Assembly: GCA_045612565.1 (NCBI GenBank)
Contig: JAZKZG010000007.1
Location: 1 to 34,988 of the forward strand
From: RGIG9041 sp045612565
GTDB lineage: Bacteria > Bacillota > Clostridia > Oscillospirales > QAKW01
Direction of reading: 5' to 3'
DNA: 34,988 nt
How positions within the stretch are numbered: position 1 is the stretch's first letter; each line of letters begins with the position of its first letter. The notes under the pieces are model-generated. The model was given only the letters and a program-made list of their open reading frames with translations, had not been told where the DNA came from and made no database searches. Below, piece after piece: positions 1 through 7,611 of the stretch. Position numbers and translations under genes: made by a program.

Positions 1-297
1 GAACTGGGATTTGTGGGCGGACTGTTTATAATCCTGCTTTTTGTAATGCTTATATGGCGCGGCTTTTATATCGCGTTTCACTCGCGTGACAAACTCGGCT
101 CATTGCTCGTTATCGGTGTTGTATCGCGTGTTGCTGTTCAGACAATACTCAATATCGGCGTTGTTACAAACGCTCTTCCGTCAACAGGTATTTCGCTTCC
201 GTTTTTCTCATACGGAGGTACAGCGCTCGTTATGCTGCTGTTTGAGATGGGCGTTGTGCTGTCGGTATCACGATTCAGTTATATGGAGAGGTCATAA
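1..297 (+). CDS. ftsW: FtsW/RodA-family SEDS protein, C-terminal part (partial at window start)
   Basis: The reading frame is open from base 1 and gives the last 98 residues of a SEDS-family polytopic membrane protein. SEDS proteins polymerise glycan strands from lipid II at the septum (FtsW) or along the cell wall (RodA). Visible are two hydrophobic membrane segments and the family signature GISLPFFSYGGTALV near residues 65-79 of the fragment, just before the last membrane helix. The N-terminal part lies outside the window, so an internal GTG at base 13 is not the true start. The stop overlaps the murG start by one base (TAATG), so translation is probably coupled. The direct link to murG favours FtsW over RodA; that choice is inferred from context. 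Confidence 0.88.
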   Translation, partial: ELGFVGGLFIILLFVMLIWRGFYIAFHSRDKLGSLLVIGVVSRVAVQTILNIGVVTNALPSTGISLPFFSYGGTALVMLLFEMGVVLSVSRFSYMERS

Positions 298-1391
298 TGA
301 ATGTAATTCTTGCAGGTGGGGGTACCGCGGGACACATAAACCCTGCTATTACCATCGCAAACACAATAAAATCAAAATGTAAGGATGCAAAAATCCTGTT
401 TTTAGGCAACGAAAACTCGCTTGAGCAAAAACTTGTAACAAAAGCGGGTTATGATATAAAATTTATACGCGTAACAGGTTTTAAACGCTCACTCAGCCTT
501 CATAATTTCAAAACGGTTGCGTGGTTTTTAAAATCGGTAAATAATTGCAAAAAAATAATAAAAGACTTTGGTGCCGACCTCGTTATCGGCACGGGCGGTT
601 ATGTCAGCGGACCTGCTGTTTTTGCCGCACAGAGCCTTGGTATAAAAACCTGCATCCACGAACAAAACGCGTTTCCGGGTCTCACCACACGCTTTTTGTC
701 ACGTAGGGCAGATACTCTTTTTATCAGTTTTGAAAGTTCGCGCAAATACTTTAAATCCACTAAAAACGTTGTGCTTACAGGCAATCCGCTTGATGAAAAA
801 TTTTTGTTTGGTGACCGAGACGGTGCAAGGGCGCAACTTGGTATTCCTAACGACGTATTTTATGTTTTGTCATTTGCGGGTTCACTCGGCGCAAGAACTG
901 TTAACGAAACAATGATTGATGTCATTGTCAAAAACGCAGAGTCAGATGATTTTTACCACACTCACGCAACAGGCAGTTTCGGCTATAAATGGATGCCGGA
1001 TAAACTGAAAGAAAAAGGCTTTGATGTCAACAAAAAATCGCATATTGACGTCAAAGAGTACATATACGATATGCCGCTCCGTCTCGCTGCTTGTGATGCG
1101 GTTGTCTGCCGTGCGGGTGCAATTACTCTGGGCGAAATTACCGCACAGGGCAAACCCTCGATTTTAATACCGTCGCCAAATGTTACAAACAACCATCAGT
1201 ATCATAATGCGATGTCGCTTGTAAACGAGAATGCAGCACTTATTATTGAAGAAAAAGACCTCACGGCTGATCTTCTTTATAAAAAAATACTCAAACTCAA
1301 ATCGGATAAAGCACTTTGTGAATCGCTGTCGCAAAACGCTCAGCGTCTTGCACTTGTTAACGCTGCCGAGGAAATTTACAAAAATTTATAA
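297..1391 (+). CDS. murG: MurG, UDP-GlcNAc:undecaprenyl-PP-MurNAc-pentapeptide GlcNAc transferase
   Basis: This membrane-associated GT28 glycosyltransferase converts lipid I to lipid II at the cytoplasmic face. The 364-residue product is of normal length. The N-terminal glycine-rich loop GGGTAGHINPA (residues 7-17) contacts the lipid-linked acceptor. HEQNAFPG is the conserved acceptor-side motif around residue 121. The C-domain has FAGSLGA around residue 195 and the UDP-GlcNAc site RAGAITLGEITAQGKPSILIP around residue 267, with the downstream NHQYHNA motif. Start ATG 297 overlaps the ftsW stop by one base and has GGAG in the ftsW tail as ribosome binding site. It belongs to the ftsW-murG-murA-ftsQ division and cell-wall cluster. 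Confidence 0.97.
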   Translation: MNVILAGGGTAGHINPAITIANTIKSKCKDAKILFLGNENSLEQKLVTKAGYDIKFIRVTGFKRSLSLHNFKTVAWFLKSVNNCKKIIKDFGADLVIGTGGYVSGPAVFAAQSLGIKTCIHEQNAFPGLTTRFLSRRADTLFISFESSRKYFKSTKNVVLTGNPLDEKFLFGDRDGARAQLGIPNDVFYVLSFAGSLGARTVNETMIDVIVKNAESDDFYHTHATGSFGYKWMPDKLKEKGFDVNKKSHIDVKEYIYDMPLRLAACDAVVCRAGAITLGEITAQGKPSILIPSPNVTNNHQYHNAMSLVNENAALIIEEKDLTADLLYKKILKLKSDKALCESLSQNAQRLALVNAAEEIYKNL

Positions 1392-1395
1392 CAAA

Positions 1396-1433
1396 AACAC
1401 CTCCGTTTTCATAGTATAAGACGGAGGTCTTTT
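1396..1433 (+). promoter_or_regulatory. Hairpin sequestering the murA ribosome binding site, terminator-like
   Basis: In the 43-base murG-murA gap the arms ACCTCCGT and ACGGAGGT pair perfectly over 8 bp around a 14-nt loop. The Shine-Dalgarno sequence GGAGGT of murA lies wholly in the 3' arm. A CTTTTT run follows directly before the ATG, so the structure also looks like a short intrinsic terminator. Whether it acts as an attenuator or a translational lock is inference. Confidence 0.6.
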
Positions 1434-1434
1434 T

Positions 1435-2736
1435 ATGCTGAAATATATTGTGGAAGGTGGAGCGCCTCTTTGCGGAAACGTGCGTGTGAGCGGTGCAAAA
1501 AATGCTGTATTGCCAATACTTTGCGCCTGTCTTTTATGCGATGAGGGTGAGGTTGCTCTTGGTAATTGTCCTGCCATTACCGATGTTACATATACACTTG
1601 AAATACTAAAAAAATTTGGTTGCCTTGTGTATTCTGACAGCGAACAAATAACGGTAAACGCGCAGTCGGCACGTTCAAAAATTCTCGACTGTGACGAGGT
1701 TTCAAAACTGCGTTCGAGTTCGCTTTTTTTGGGTGCCGCTCTCGGCAGATTCGGCTTTGCAAAACAATGTATGTCGGGCGGTTGTGAACTGGGTGCGCGT
1801 CCAATTGATATTCACCTTGACGCATTTTGCAAAATGGGTATTTTGTATAAAAATGAAAGTCAGTTTGTCGAGTGCGAGGGCTGTGTGCGCTCCGCGGACA
1901 TAATGCTCAGGTTTGCGAGTGTCGGTGCCACTGAAAACATAATACTCGCTGCTGCAAAATCAAACGCCCGTGTTACTGTGCGTGGATGTGCATGTGAACC
2001 CGAGATTGTTGATCTTGCAAACTTCATAAATTTGATGGGCGGAAAAATTTTTGGTGCAGGGACCGACACAATTATTATAGAAGGTGTTGAAAAACTGCGC
2101 GGTATAAATTATAATATAATAAGCGACAGGATTGAGGCGGCAACATATATGGCTGCCGCACTTGCCACAAACGGCAAAATCACCGTTGAGGGAGCGGAGT
2201 TTTTTCACCTTGGTGCATTTTTGGATTTTATAAGTGAATGCGGCGCGGCAATAACGTTAAATGGCGGTAATATTACCGTTTGTCGTGCATCGCCGTTCTT
2301 ATTGCCTGTCGGATTTTTAAAAACTGCACCGTATCCTGCGTATCCCACCGATGCACAGTCACTTGCGCTTTGCCTTTTGTCAATGGCACCTGGCAACTCG
2401 GTTATATGCGAGAGTATTTTTTCTTCGCGTTTCCGCCTTGCAGGTGAACTTTGCAAAATGGGTGCCAATATCTATGTTTCGGGTAACTGCGCACACATAA
2501 CGGGTGTGAGTAGGCTCTATGGCGCAACACTTGATGCGTGTGATCTGCGTTCGGGCGCGGCGGCGGTTATTGCCGCACTGTGTGCCGATGGAAAAACTGA
2601 AATTTTAAACGCGGGGTATGTTCTGCGCGGATATACGGACTTCGATAAAAATCTTTGCGCACTCGGCGCAAAAATTACAAAAACAGAGGAGCAATCAAAT
2701 GCAACAACAGAATCAGGCACTTGTACGCTACTATGA
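1435..2736 (+). CDS. murA: MurA, UDP-N-acetylglucosamine 1-carboxyvinyltransferase
   Basis: MurA carries out the first committed step of peptidoglycan synthesis, transferring enolpyruvate from PEP to UDP-GlcNAc; it is the fosfomycin target. The 433-residue length is normal. Lys and Asn of VSGAKNAVLPIL (around residues 22-23) bind substrate. The catalytic cysteine is present in MSGGCELGARPIDIHLD (Cys about 114), so the enzyme should be fosfomycin-sensitive in principle. The C-terminal half carries CDLRSGAAAVIAALCADGKTEI and RGYTDFDKNLCALGA, corresponding to the MurA DLRAGA and RGY motifs. The last 38 bases overlap ftsQ. The final residues, after the end of the fold, are low complexity (EEQSNATTESG). 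Its ribosome binding site can be masked by the hairpin just upstream. Confidence 0.96.
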   Translation: MLKYIVEGGAPLCGNVRVSGAKNAVLPILCACLLCDEGEVALGNCPAITDVTYTLEILKKFGCLVYSDSEQITVNAQSARSKILDCDEVSKLRSSSLFLGAALGRFGFAKQCMSGGCELGARPIDIHLDAFCKMGILYKNESQFVECEGCVRSADIMLRFASVGATENIILAAAKSNARVTVRGCACEPEIVDLANFINLMGGKIFGAGTDTIIIEGVEKLRGINYNIISDRIEAATYMAAALATNGKITVEGAEFFHLGAFLDFISECGAAITLNGGNITVCRASPFLLPVGFLKTAPYPAYPTDAQSLALCLLSMAPGNSVICESIFSSRFRLAGELCKMGANIYVSGNCAHITGVSRLYGATLDACDLRSGAAAVIAALCADGKTEILNAGYVLRGYTDFDKNLCALGAKITKTEEQSNATTESGTCTLL

Positions 2737-3469
2737 CAAAAAGAAAAAACTTAAAAAACGCCGTAAAATCGCTTTTTATACTTTTCTTGTAATACTGCTT
2801 ATCTGCACCGTTACTGTTTTATCACTGACAGTGTTTTTTAATATAAGCAAAATAACTGTAAATGGTAACAGCCACTATACTGCACAAAAAATAATAGATG
2901 AATCAGGGTTAAAAAAGGGTGATAACCTTTTCAGAATGAACAAGTTCAAAATTATCGATTCGCTAAAGGCAAAGTTACCCTATCTCGACAGCGTTAAAAT
3001 CGACCGCAAACTTCCTGTATCCATCGAAATAAATGTCACTGAATCCGAGAATTTTATGTGCGTTTCATCGGGTTCGGGCATTTGCGTTGTTGACAAAAAC
3101 CTAAAGATTTTAAACCGTGTTGCAATCGCACCCGATGGTCTTGCCACGGTATACGGTGCCACCCCTACCAAAGCTGAGGTTGGCAGTACACTTGTTTGTG
3201 AAAACGGCACCGAAACTACGCTTTTGCAACTCGCAAACGCACTTTATGAGAGTTTTGGTAGCGGTAACGTTACATCAATCGACATCACCGCCGCCTATGA
3301 TATACGTGTGCGCTATCAGGACAGAATAGACATCAAATTCGGCACACTCGAAAATATTTCTTCAAAAGTTCGTCTTGTGGAGTATGTTATTTCCGAAAAC
3401 AGCCAGAGTGAACACGCCGAAATTGACGTTTCTTCCGGTAAACGCGCATATTACAAAGCAGTTGATTAA
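2699..3469 (+). CDS. ftsQ: FtsQ/DivIB-type cell division protein
   Basis: This bitopic division protein, of the FtsQBL/DivIB-DivIC-FtsL complex, is predicted at 256 residues. A short, very basic cytoplasmic tail (KKKKLKKRRK) is followed by one membrane helix at about residues 26-47. The POTRA domain begins with ISKITVNGNSHYTAQKII and contains GLKKGDNLFRMN, and the beta domain holds PVSIEINVTE. I chose ATG 2699 because AGAGGA lies 8 bases upstream and the tail starts naturally there; a frame extension to 2618 would add residues wholly inside murA. The start overlaps the murA stop by 38 bases, implying coupled translation. The gene is followed by an ftsZ-specific promoter rather than by ftsA. 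Confidence 0.9.
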   Translation: MQQQNQALVRYYDKKKKLKKRRKIAFYTFLVILLICTVTVLSLTVFFNISKITVNGNSHYTAQKIIDESGLKKGDNLFRMNKFKIIDSLKAKLPYLDSVKIDRKLPVSIEINVTESENFMCVSSGSGICVVDKNLKILNRVAIAPDGLATVYGATPTKAEVGSTLVCENGTETTLLQLANALYESFGSGNVTSIDITAAYDIRVRYQDRIDIKFGTLENISSKVRLVEYVISENSQSEHAEIDVSSGKRAYYKAVD

Positions 3470-3496
3470 ATTTGTGTAAAATAGTTTAAAAAATAC

Positions 3497-3525
3497 TTGC
3501 AAATGTATATTTAATATAATAAAAT
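3497..3525 (+). promoter_or_regulatory. ftsZ promoter
   Basis: TTGCAA at 3497-3502 and TAAAAT at 3520-3525 are separated by 17 bp in the AT-rich ftsQ-ftsZ gap. The predicted transcript starts near 3532 and carries the AAAGGGAG ribosome binding site of ftsZ. It would let ftsZ be expressed independently of the murG-ftsQ run. Confidence 0.7.
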
Positions 3526-3561
3526 ATATCTATACAAACTTTTTAAAGGGAGAAGTACAAA

Positions 3562-4665
3562 ATGGCAGGTTTTGAATTAGCAGAAAGCACCGAGGGTGTT
3601 GTTAATATAAAAGTAATCGGTACAGGTGGCGGCGGATGTAACGCTGTTAACCGTATGATAGCAAGTGGAACAAAGGGCGTGGAGTTTATTTCGGTAAATA
3701 CCGACCGTCCCGTGCTCGACATTTCACGCGCTGACAAAAAAATTCAGATCGGTACCAAACTCACTAAGGGTCAGGGCGCAGGCAGCGACCCCAAAATGGG
3801 TGAGGATTCGGCACTCGAAACACGCGAAGAGATCGAAGAGGTTCTTCGTGGAACAGATATGGTATTTATCGCGGCAGGTATGGGCGGCGGCACAGGCACA
3901 GGGTCGGCACCCGTTATTGCACAAATTGCAAAAGAGATGGGTATACTCACTGTTGCAATCGTAACAAAGCCGTTTAATTTTGAAGGCAGACTCAAAATGC
4001 GCGTGGCAGAGCAGGGCATTGCAAAACTTCGTGAGCATGTTGACAGCCTTATCGTTATTCCTAACGAAAAACTCAAAGATGTATCAGTAGAGCGTCTTAC
4101 ACTTCTCAACGCATTCCAGATTGCAGACGATGTACTCCGTCAGGGCGTACAGAGCATCTCTGACCTCATCTTAATCCCCGGTCTTGTAAACCTCGACTTT
4201 GCCGACGTTCATAAGGTTATGAAGGATGCAGGTAACGCTCATATGGGTGTTGGCCGTGCATCAGGTAAAGACAAGGCAGAAGTTGCCGCACAGATGGCAA
4301 TCTCGAGTCCGCTTCTCGAGACAACTATCGAGGGTGCAACAGGTGTTATCATCAACATTACAGGTTCACCCGATATCGGTCTTGATGAAGTTGATATTGC
4401 TGCACAAAAAATCACAGAGTCAGTTGACCCCGATGCAAACATTATCTGGGGTGCTGCTTTTAACAACGATCTTGATGACGAGATGATAATCACCGTTATT
4501 GCGACAGGATTCGACAGCGATAAGCGTATCAAACTTCCCGAAACAGTAGAGAGCGCTCCTGCAATTAAATTCGAAACAAACGATGACGATGTTTCATCTG
4601 CAGACGATGAGGATTTCACATCATCACTTATGAAATTCTTTAAGAGCAAATCAGACGAAGAATAA
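3562..4665 (+). CDS. ftsZ: FtsZ, tubulin-like division GTPase
   Basis: FtsZ polymerises with GTP to form the Z ring. The 367-residue protein has GTGGGGCNAVNRM (around residue 21), the tubulin signature GGGTGTGSAP (around residue 109), the MRVAEQGIAKLREHVDSLIVIPNEKL region and the T7 synergy loop NLDFADV that completes the active site of the next subunit. The fold ends near residue 320 and an acidic linker follows (NDDDVSSADDED). The tail ends DFTSSLMKFFKSKSDEE rather than in the common DIPxFLR-type peptide that binds FtsA/SepF, so the membrane-anchor docking site looks divergent. Ribosome binding site AAAGGGAG, own promoter, and a strong terminator directly downstream. Confidence 0.98.
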   Translation: MAGFELAESTEGVVNIKVIGTGGGGCNAVNRMIASGTKGVEFISVNTDRPVLDISRADKKIQIGTKLTKGQGAGSDPKMGEDSALETREEIEEVLRGTDMVFIAAGMGGGTGTGSAPVIAQIAKEMGILTVAIVTKPFNFEGRLKMRVAEQGIAKLREHVDSLIVIPNEKLKDVSVERLTLLNAFQIADDVLRQGVQSISDLILIPGLVNLDFADVHKVMKDAGNAHMGVGRASGKDKAEVAAQMAISSPLLETTIEGATGVIINITGSPDIGLDEVDIAAQKITESVDPDANIIWGAAFNNDLDDEMIITVIATGFDSDKRIKLPETVESAPAIKFETNDDDVSSADDEDFTSSLMKFFKSKSDEE

Positions 4666-4674
4666 AACTCAAAT

Positions 4675-4712
4675 AAAAAAGCCCTTCCGTATCGGAGGGG
4701 CTTTTATTTTTT
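4675..4712. terminator. Bidirectional terminator between convergent ftsZ and rnpB
   Basis: AAAAGCCCTTCCG pairs with CGGAGGGGCTTTT around a TAT loop with one T-G wobble. Runs of T follow on the plus strand and on the minus strand (AAAAAA on the left flank), so it can end ftsZ transcription rightwards and RNase P RNA transcription leftwards. Confidence 0.9.
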
Positions 4713-4717
4713 GTAAT

Positions 4718-5072
4718 ACAAGTGGGTCTGTAAGCCGAGTTCTGTCGAGGACGGTCATCTGTCTGGACAATACATTACTGTATGCCTCAAGCCACCCGTC
4801 AAAGCTCAAGCGGACGAACAGCCCATCGCTTTTGTCGGTGTTGCATCGGATAGGGTTTACAGTAGACCTATGTCACCATAGGAATCGGTGAGCTCTTACC
4901 TCGCCTTTCCACCCTTACCTTATTTTCCGCATAGAGAAAATAAGGCGGACTATTTCTGTTGCACTTTCCCGGAGGTCACCCTCGGTGGACGTTATCCATT
5001 ATCCTGTTCTGTGATGCTCGGACTTTCCTCCATATACCAAAAAGGCATACGGCGACCGTCTGACCCACTTGC
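4718..5072 (-). ncRNA. rnpB: RNase P RNA, bacterial class A
   Basis: This is the catalytic RNA of RNase P, which matures tRNA 5' ends. Read on the minus strand, the 5' end (from 5072) and the 3' end (to 4718) pair through GCAAGTGGGTC / GACCCACTTGT to form helix P1. Near the 5' end lies GGAGGAAAGTCCGAGCAT (about 5018-5035), the conserved CR-I core. Near the 3' end lies CAGAACTCGGCTTACAGACC, the universal CR-V/P4 3' strand region. The length of about 355 nt fits class A; the class call rests on length and general layout rather than a full fold. The ends are set by the P1 pairing and agree with the promoter position. Protein-like frames across it are not genes. Confidence 0.95.
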
Positions 5073-5079
5073 AAACGCT

Positions 5080-5108
5080 ATTGTAACACGCATTAACAAA
5101 AAAATCAA
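5080..5108 (-). promoter_or_regulatory. rnpB promoter
   Basis: On the minus strand TTGATT (5103-5108) and TACAAT (5080-5085) are 17 bp apart, with a TG one base upstream of the -10 (extended -10). The predicted start, about 8 bases downstream at 5072, coincides with the first base of the P1 helix. Confidence 0.8.
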
Positions 5109-5125
5109 ATCTTTTTCAATTTTAA

Positions 5126-5154
5126 TTGATAATTATAAAGTTATAATATATAAT
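5126..5154 (+). promoter_or_regulatory. murD promoter
   Basis: TTGATA (5126-5131), 17 bp spacer, TATAAT (5149-5154). It is back to back with the rnpB promoter. The predicted start near 5161 leaves about 30 bases of leader before the GTG start chosen for murD. Confidence 0.8.
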
Positions 5155-5191
5155 ATAATAAATAATTATGTGTAAATGGGAGTGGAAAGTT

Positions 5192-6562
5192 GTGGCAACC
5201 GCATTTGAACAGTTTTTAAACAGTGTAAAAAACAAAAGAATAGACGTTGTGGGTATCGGTATTTCAAATACCCCTGTTATCACCATGTTGGCAAAAGCAG
5301 GAGCAAAGGTATGCGCATATGACAAAACACCAAAGCAAAACCTCGGCGATATCTCAAACGAACTTGAGGAACTTGGGGTTACCCTTGTTTGCGGTCCTGA
5401 CTACCTTGACGAACTTTCGGGTGAAATTATCATAAAAACCCCTGGTCTTCGTTTTGACCATCCCACACTTTTAAAAGCTGCAGAACGCGGTGCGAAAATC
5501 ACGTCGGAGATGGAATTATTTTTTGACGTCTGCCCCTGTAAAATAATCGCAGTAACAGGTTCTGACGGCAAGACTACCACCACAAGCCTTATTTTTGAAA
5601 TGCTGAAACGCGAGGGATATACCTGTCACCTGGGCGGTAATATCGGTAAGCCTCTGCTCCCACGCGCTATGAATATAAATCCAGACGATATTGTTGTTGT
5701 CGAACTTTCGAGTTTCCAACTCCACACAATGTCAAAAAGCCCCGATGTTGCGGTGGTGACTAACTTGTCTCCCAATCATCTTGATGTCCATAAATCAATG
5801 GACGAGTATATCGAGGCAAAAACTAATATCTTTAAGTACCAGTCAGCAGACGGTATGCTTATTGTAAACTACGATAACGCTATCACAAACGGTTTTGAAG
5901 CAAACGGAAAACTCCGCAAGTTCAGTCTTCATTCTGTACCCGACTGTGATGGTGCATACTATAAAGACGAGAGCGTTTATCTTATGCAAAACGGCAACAG
6001 CACAAAACTTTTGTCACGCGCTGATATTCTTCTTCGCGGTGACCATAACGTTGATAACTATATGGCTGCAATTCTCGCTGTAAAAGACCTCGTTTGTGAC
6101 GAAACTATTGTCAAGGTTGCAAAATCGTTTGGAGGTGTTCGTCATCGTATCGAGTATGTTGCTACCAAAGACGGTGTAATGTACTATAACGATTCTATCG
6201 GCTCGTCGCCCACACGCACAATTGCAACTCTGCGCTCGTTTGATAAAAAAGTTATTCTTATCGCAGGTGGATATGACAAAAATCTGCCGTTCGACATACT
6301 TGCAACCGAGATTAAAGAGCGTTGCTCGGCTGTTATTTTAACAGGTGCCACACGCAATAAAATAAACGACGCATTAAAGAGCCAAAATGTAGATGTACCC
6401 ACACAAATCGTAGCAGACTTTGAGGAGGCTGTAAAGACCGCCGCATCAGTTGCAAAAGACGGCGATATTGTGCTTTTGTCACCCGCTTGTGCAAGTTTTG
6501 ATGCCTTTAAAAACTTTGAAGTACGCGGTGATAAATTTATTGAAATCGTAAACTCACTTTGA
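5192..6562 (+). CDS. murD: MurD, UDP-N-acetylmuramoyl-L-alanine:D-glutamate ligase
   Basis: This cytoplasmic ATP-dependent ligase adds D-Glu to UDP-MurNAc-L-Ala. Domain 1 opens with RIDVVGIGISNTPV. The ATP loop is GSDGKTTTTS (usually GTNGKT), followed by GGNIGKPLL, VVELSSFQLH and NLSPNHLDVH. The C-domain has GGVRHRIEYV and YYNDSIGSSPTRTIATL, the form I associate with clostridial MurD (NDSKATN in E. coli). I start at GTG 5192, giving 456 residues, because GGGAGTGG lies just upstream and the promoter predicts a start near 5161. An in-frame ATG at 5168 has no ribosome binding site and would sit only about 7 bases into the message. murD is separated from the murG-ftsZ run by rnpB and leads into the M42 genes. 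Confidence 0.95.
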   Translation: MATAFEQFLNSVKNKRIDVVGIGISNTPVITMLAKAGAKVCAYDKTPKQNLGDISNELEELGVTLVCGPDYLDELSGEIIIKTPGLRFDHPTLLKAAERGAKITSEMELFFDVCPCKIIAVTGSDGKTTTTSLIFEMLKREGYTCHLGGNIGKPLLPRAMNINPDDIVVVELSSFQLHTMSKSPDVAVVTNLSPNHLDVHKSMDEYIEAKTNIFKYQSADGMLIVNYDNAITNGFEANGKLRKFSLHSVPDCDGAYYKDESVYLMQNGNSTKLLSRADILLRGDHNVDNYMAAILAVKDLVCDETIVKVAKSFGGVRHRIEYVATKDGVMYYNDSIGSSPTRTIATLRSFDKKVILIAGGYDKNLPFDILATEIKERCSAVILTGATRNKINDALKSQNVDVPTQIVADFEEAVKTAASVAKDGDIVLLSPACASFDAFKNFEVRGDKFIEIVNSL

Positions 6563-6573
6563 GGTAAAAATAT

Positions 6574-7611
6574 ATGGAAAACTTAAAAAACTATCTGTTC
6601 GAGTTATGTTCCGACTTTGCACCGTCGGGACGCGAAGAGTTGCTTTTGTCACTGGAAAAACTTGTGGCACCTCTTGCCGATAAGGTGTACCGTGACAGTG
6701 TGGGCAATCTCGTTGCAGTAAAATACTCCGGTCTGCCGGGTGCTAAAAAACTTATGGCAGATGCTCACGCAGATGAGGTGGGACTGCTTGTAACACATAT
6801 CGATAACAAAGGCTTTATCCATTTTGATAACCATACAGGCCTTGACGATAAAATTCTGCCGTCGGCAACCGTTACCGTGCTTGGCACGCGTGCGCTAACA
6901 GGTGTTATCGCAACTATGCCGCCACATCTTTTAAAAAATGCTGATAAATCGGTGGTTATTCCCAAAAACGAAATGGTGATTGACGTTGGCTATGACGCGC
7001 AGACGGTAAAACGTCTTGTAAGAGTCGGCGATTTTATCACTCTTCGTTCGGGTTGCTGTGACCTTTTAAACAATCTCGTAATGGGTAAGAGTTTTGATAA
7101 CCGCGCAAGTTGTGCGGTGCTTTTGTCGGTAATGTCGATGTTAAAACGTGTGAAACCGCGCTATGATATCTATTTTGTTTTTTCGGCAGGTGAAGAATTT
7201 TCGGGCTATGGTGCAAAGACTGCGGCTTTTGAGATTGCACCCGACGAGGCGGTAGTGCTTGATGTTACTTTTGGTGTAGACCCGTTTACAAAATCTTCTA
7301 AGGGTAAAGAACTTGGCGGCGGTGTCGCAATCGGAATGTCGCCAATTCTCGACAGCCATATTACCCAGTCACTTATCGGCTCTGCACGCAGCCGAGGCAT
7401 AAACTATCAACTTGAAATAATGAACGGCAGAACAGGTACGAATGCCGATAAGATTGTGGTATCGCGCACAGGTGTACCCACAACTCTTTTATCAATCCCG
7501 CTCAGATATATGCATTCTGCTGCCGAGGTTGTGTCGCTTGACGATATGAAAAGCACGGCACAACTGTTGCTTAATTACGTTGAACACAGGGGAGGCGGAG
7601 TAAATGAATAA
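6574..7611 (+). CDS. M42-family metallo-aminopeptidase (paralogue 1 of 3)
   Basis: M42 enzymes are self-compartmentalising dizinc aminopeptidases (TET/FrvX/glutamyl aminopeptidase group) that trim peptides in the cytosol. The ligand set is complete: His in DAHADEVG (around residue 67), Asp in SFDNRAS, the catalytic Glu pair in SAGEEFSGYGA, Asp in VLDVTF and His in YMHSAAEV near the C-terminus. Length (345 residues) is typical. GAGGT spans the murD stop and serves as ribosome binding site. It overlaps the next paralogue by 8 bases. The substrate cannot be read from the sequence, so I give no specific symbol. Confidence 0.9.
   Translation: MENLKNYLFELCSDFAPSGREELLLSLEKLVAPLADKVYRDSVGNLVAVKYSGLPGAKKLMADAHADEVGLLVTHIDNKGFIHFDNHTGLDDKILPSATVTVLGTRALTGVIATMPPHLLKNADKSVVIPKNEMVIDVGYDAQTVKRLVRVGDFITLRSGCCDLLNNLVMGKSFDNRASCAVLLSVMSMLKRVKPRYDIYFVFSAGEEFSGYGAKTAAFEIAPDEAVVLDVTFGVDPFTKSSKGKELGGGVAIGMSPILDSHITQSLIGSARSRGINYQLEIMNGRTGTNADKIVVSRTGVPTTLLSIPLRYMHSAAEVVSLDDMKSTAQLLLNYVEHRGGGVNE

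Noticed and set aside
2618..2698. Longer N-terminus for FtsQ
   Set aside because: These codons lie inside murA and precede the clear AGAGGA ribosome binding site for ATG 2699.
4888..5175. Plus-strand open frame of 95 codons
   Set aside because: It runs antisense through RNase P RNA and has no ribosome binding site or family resemblance.
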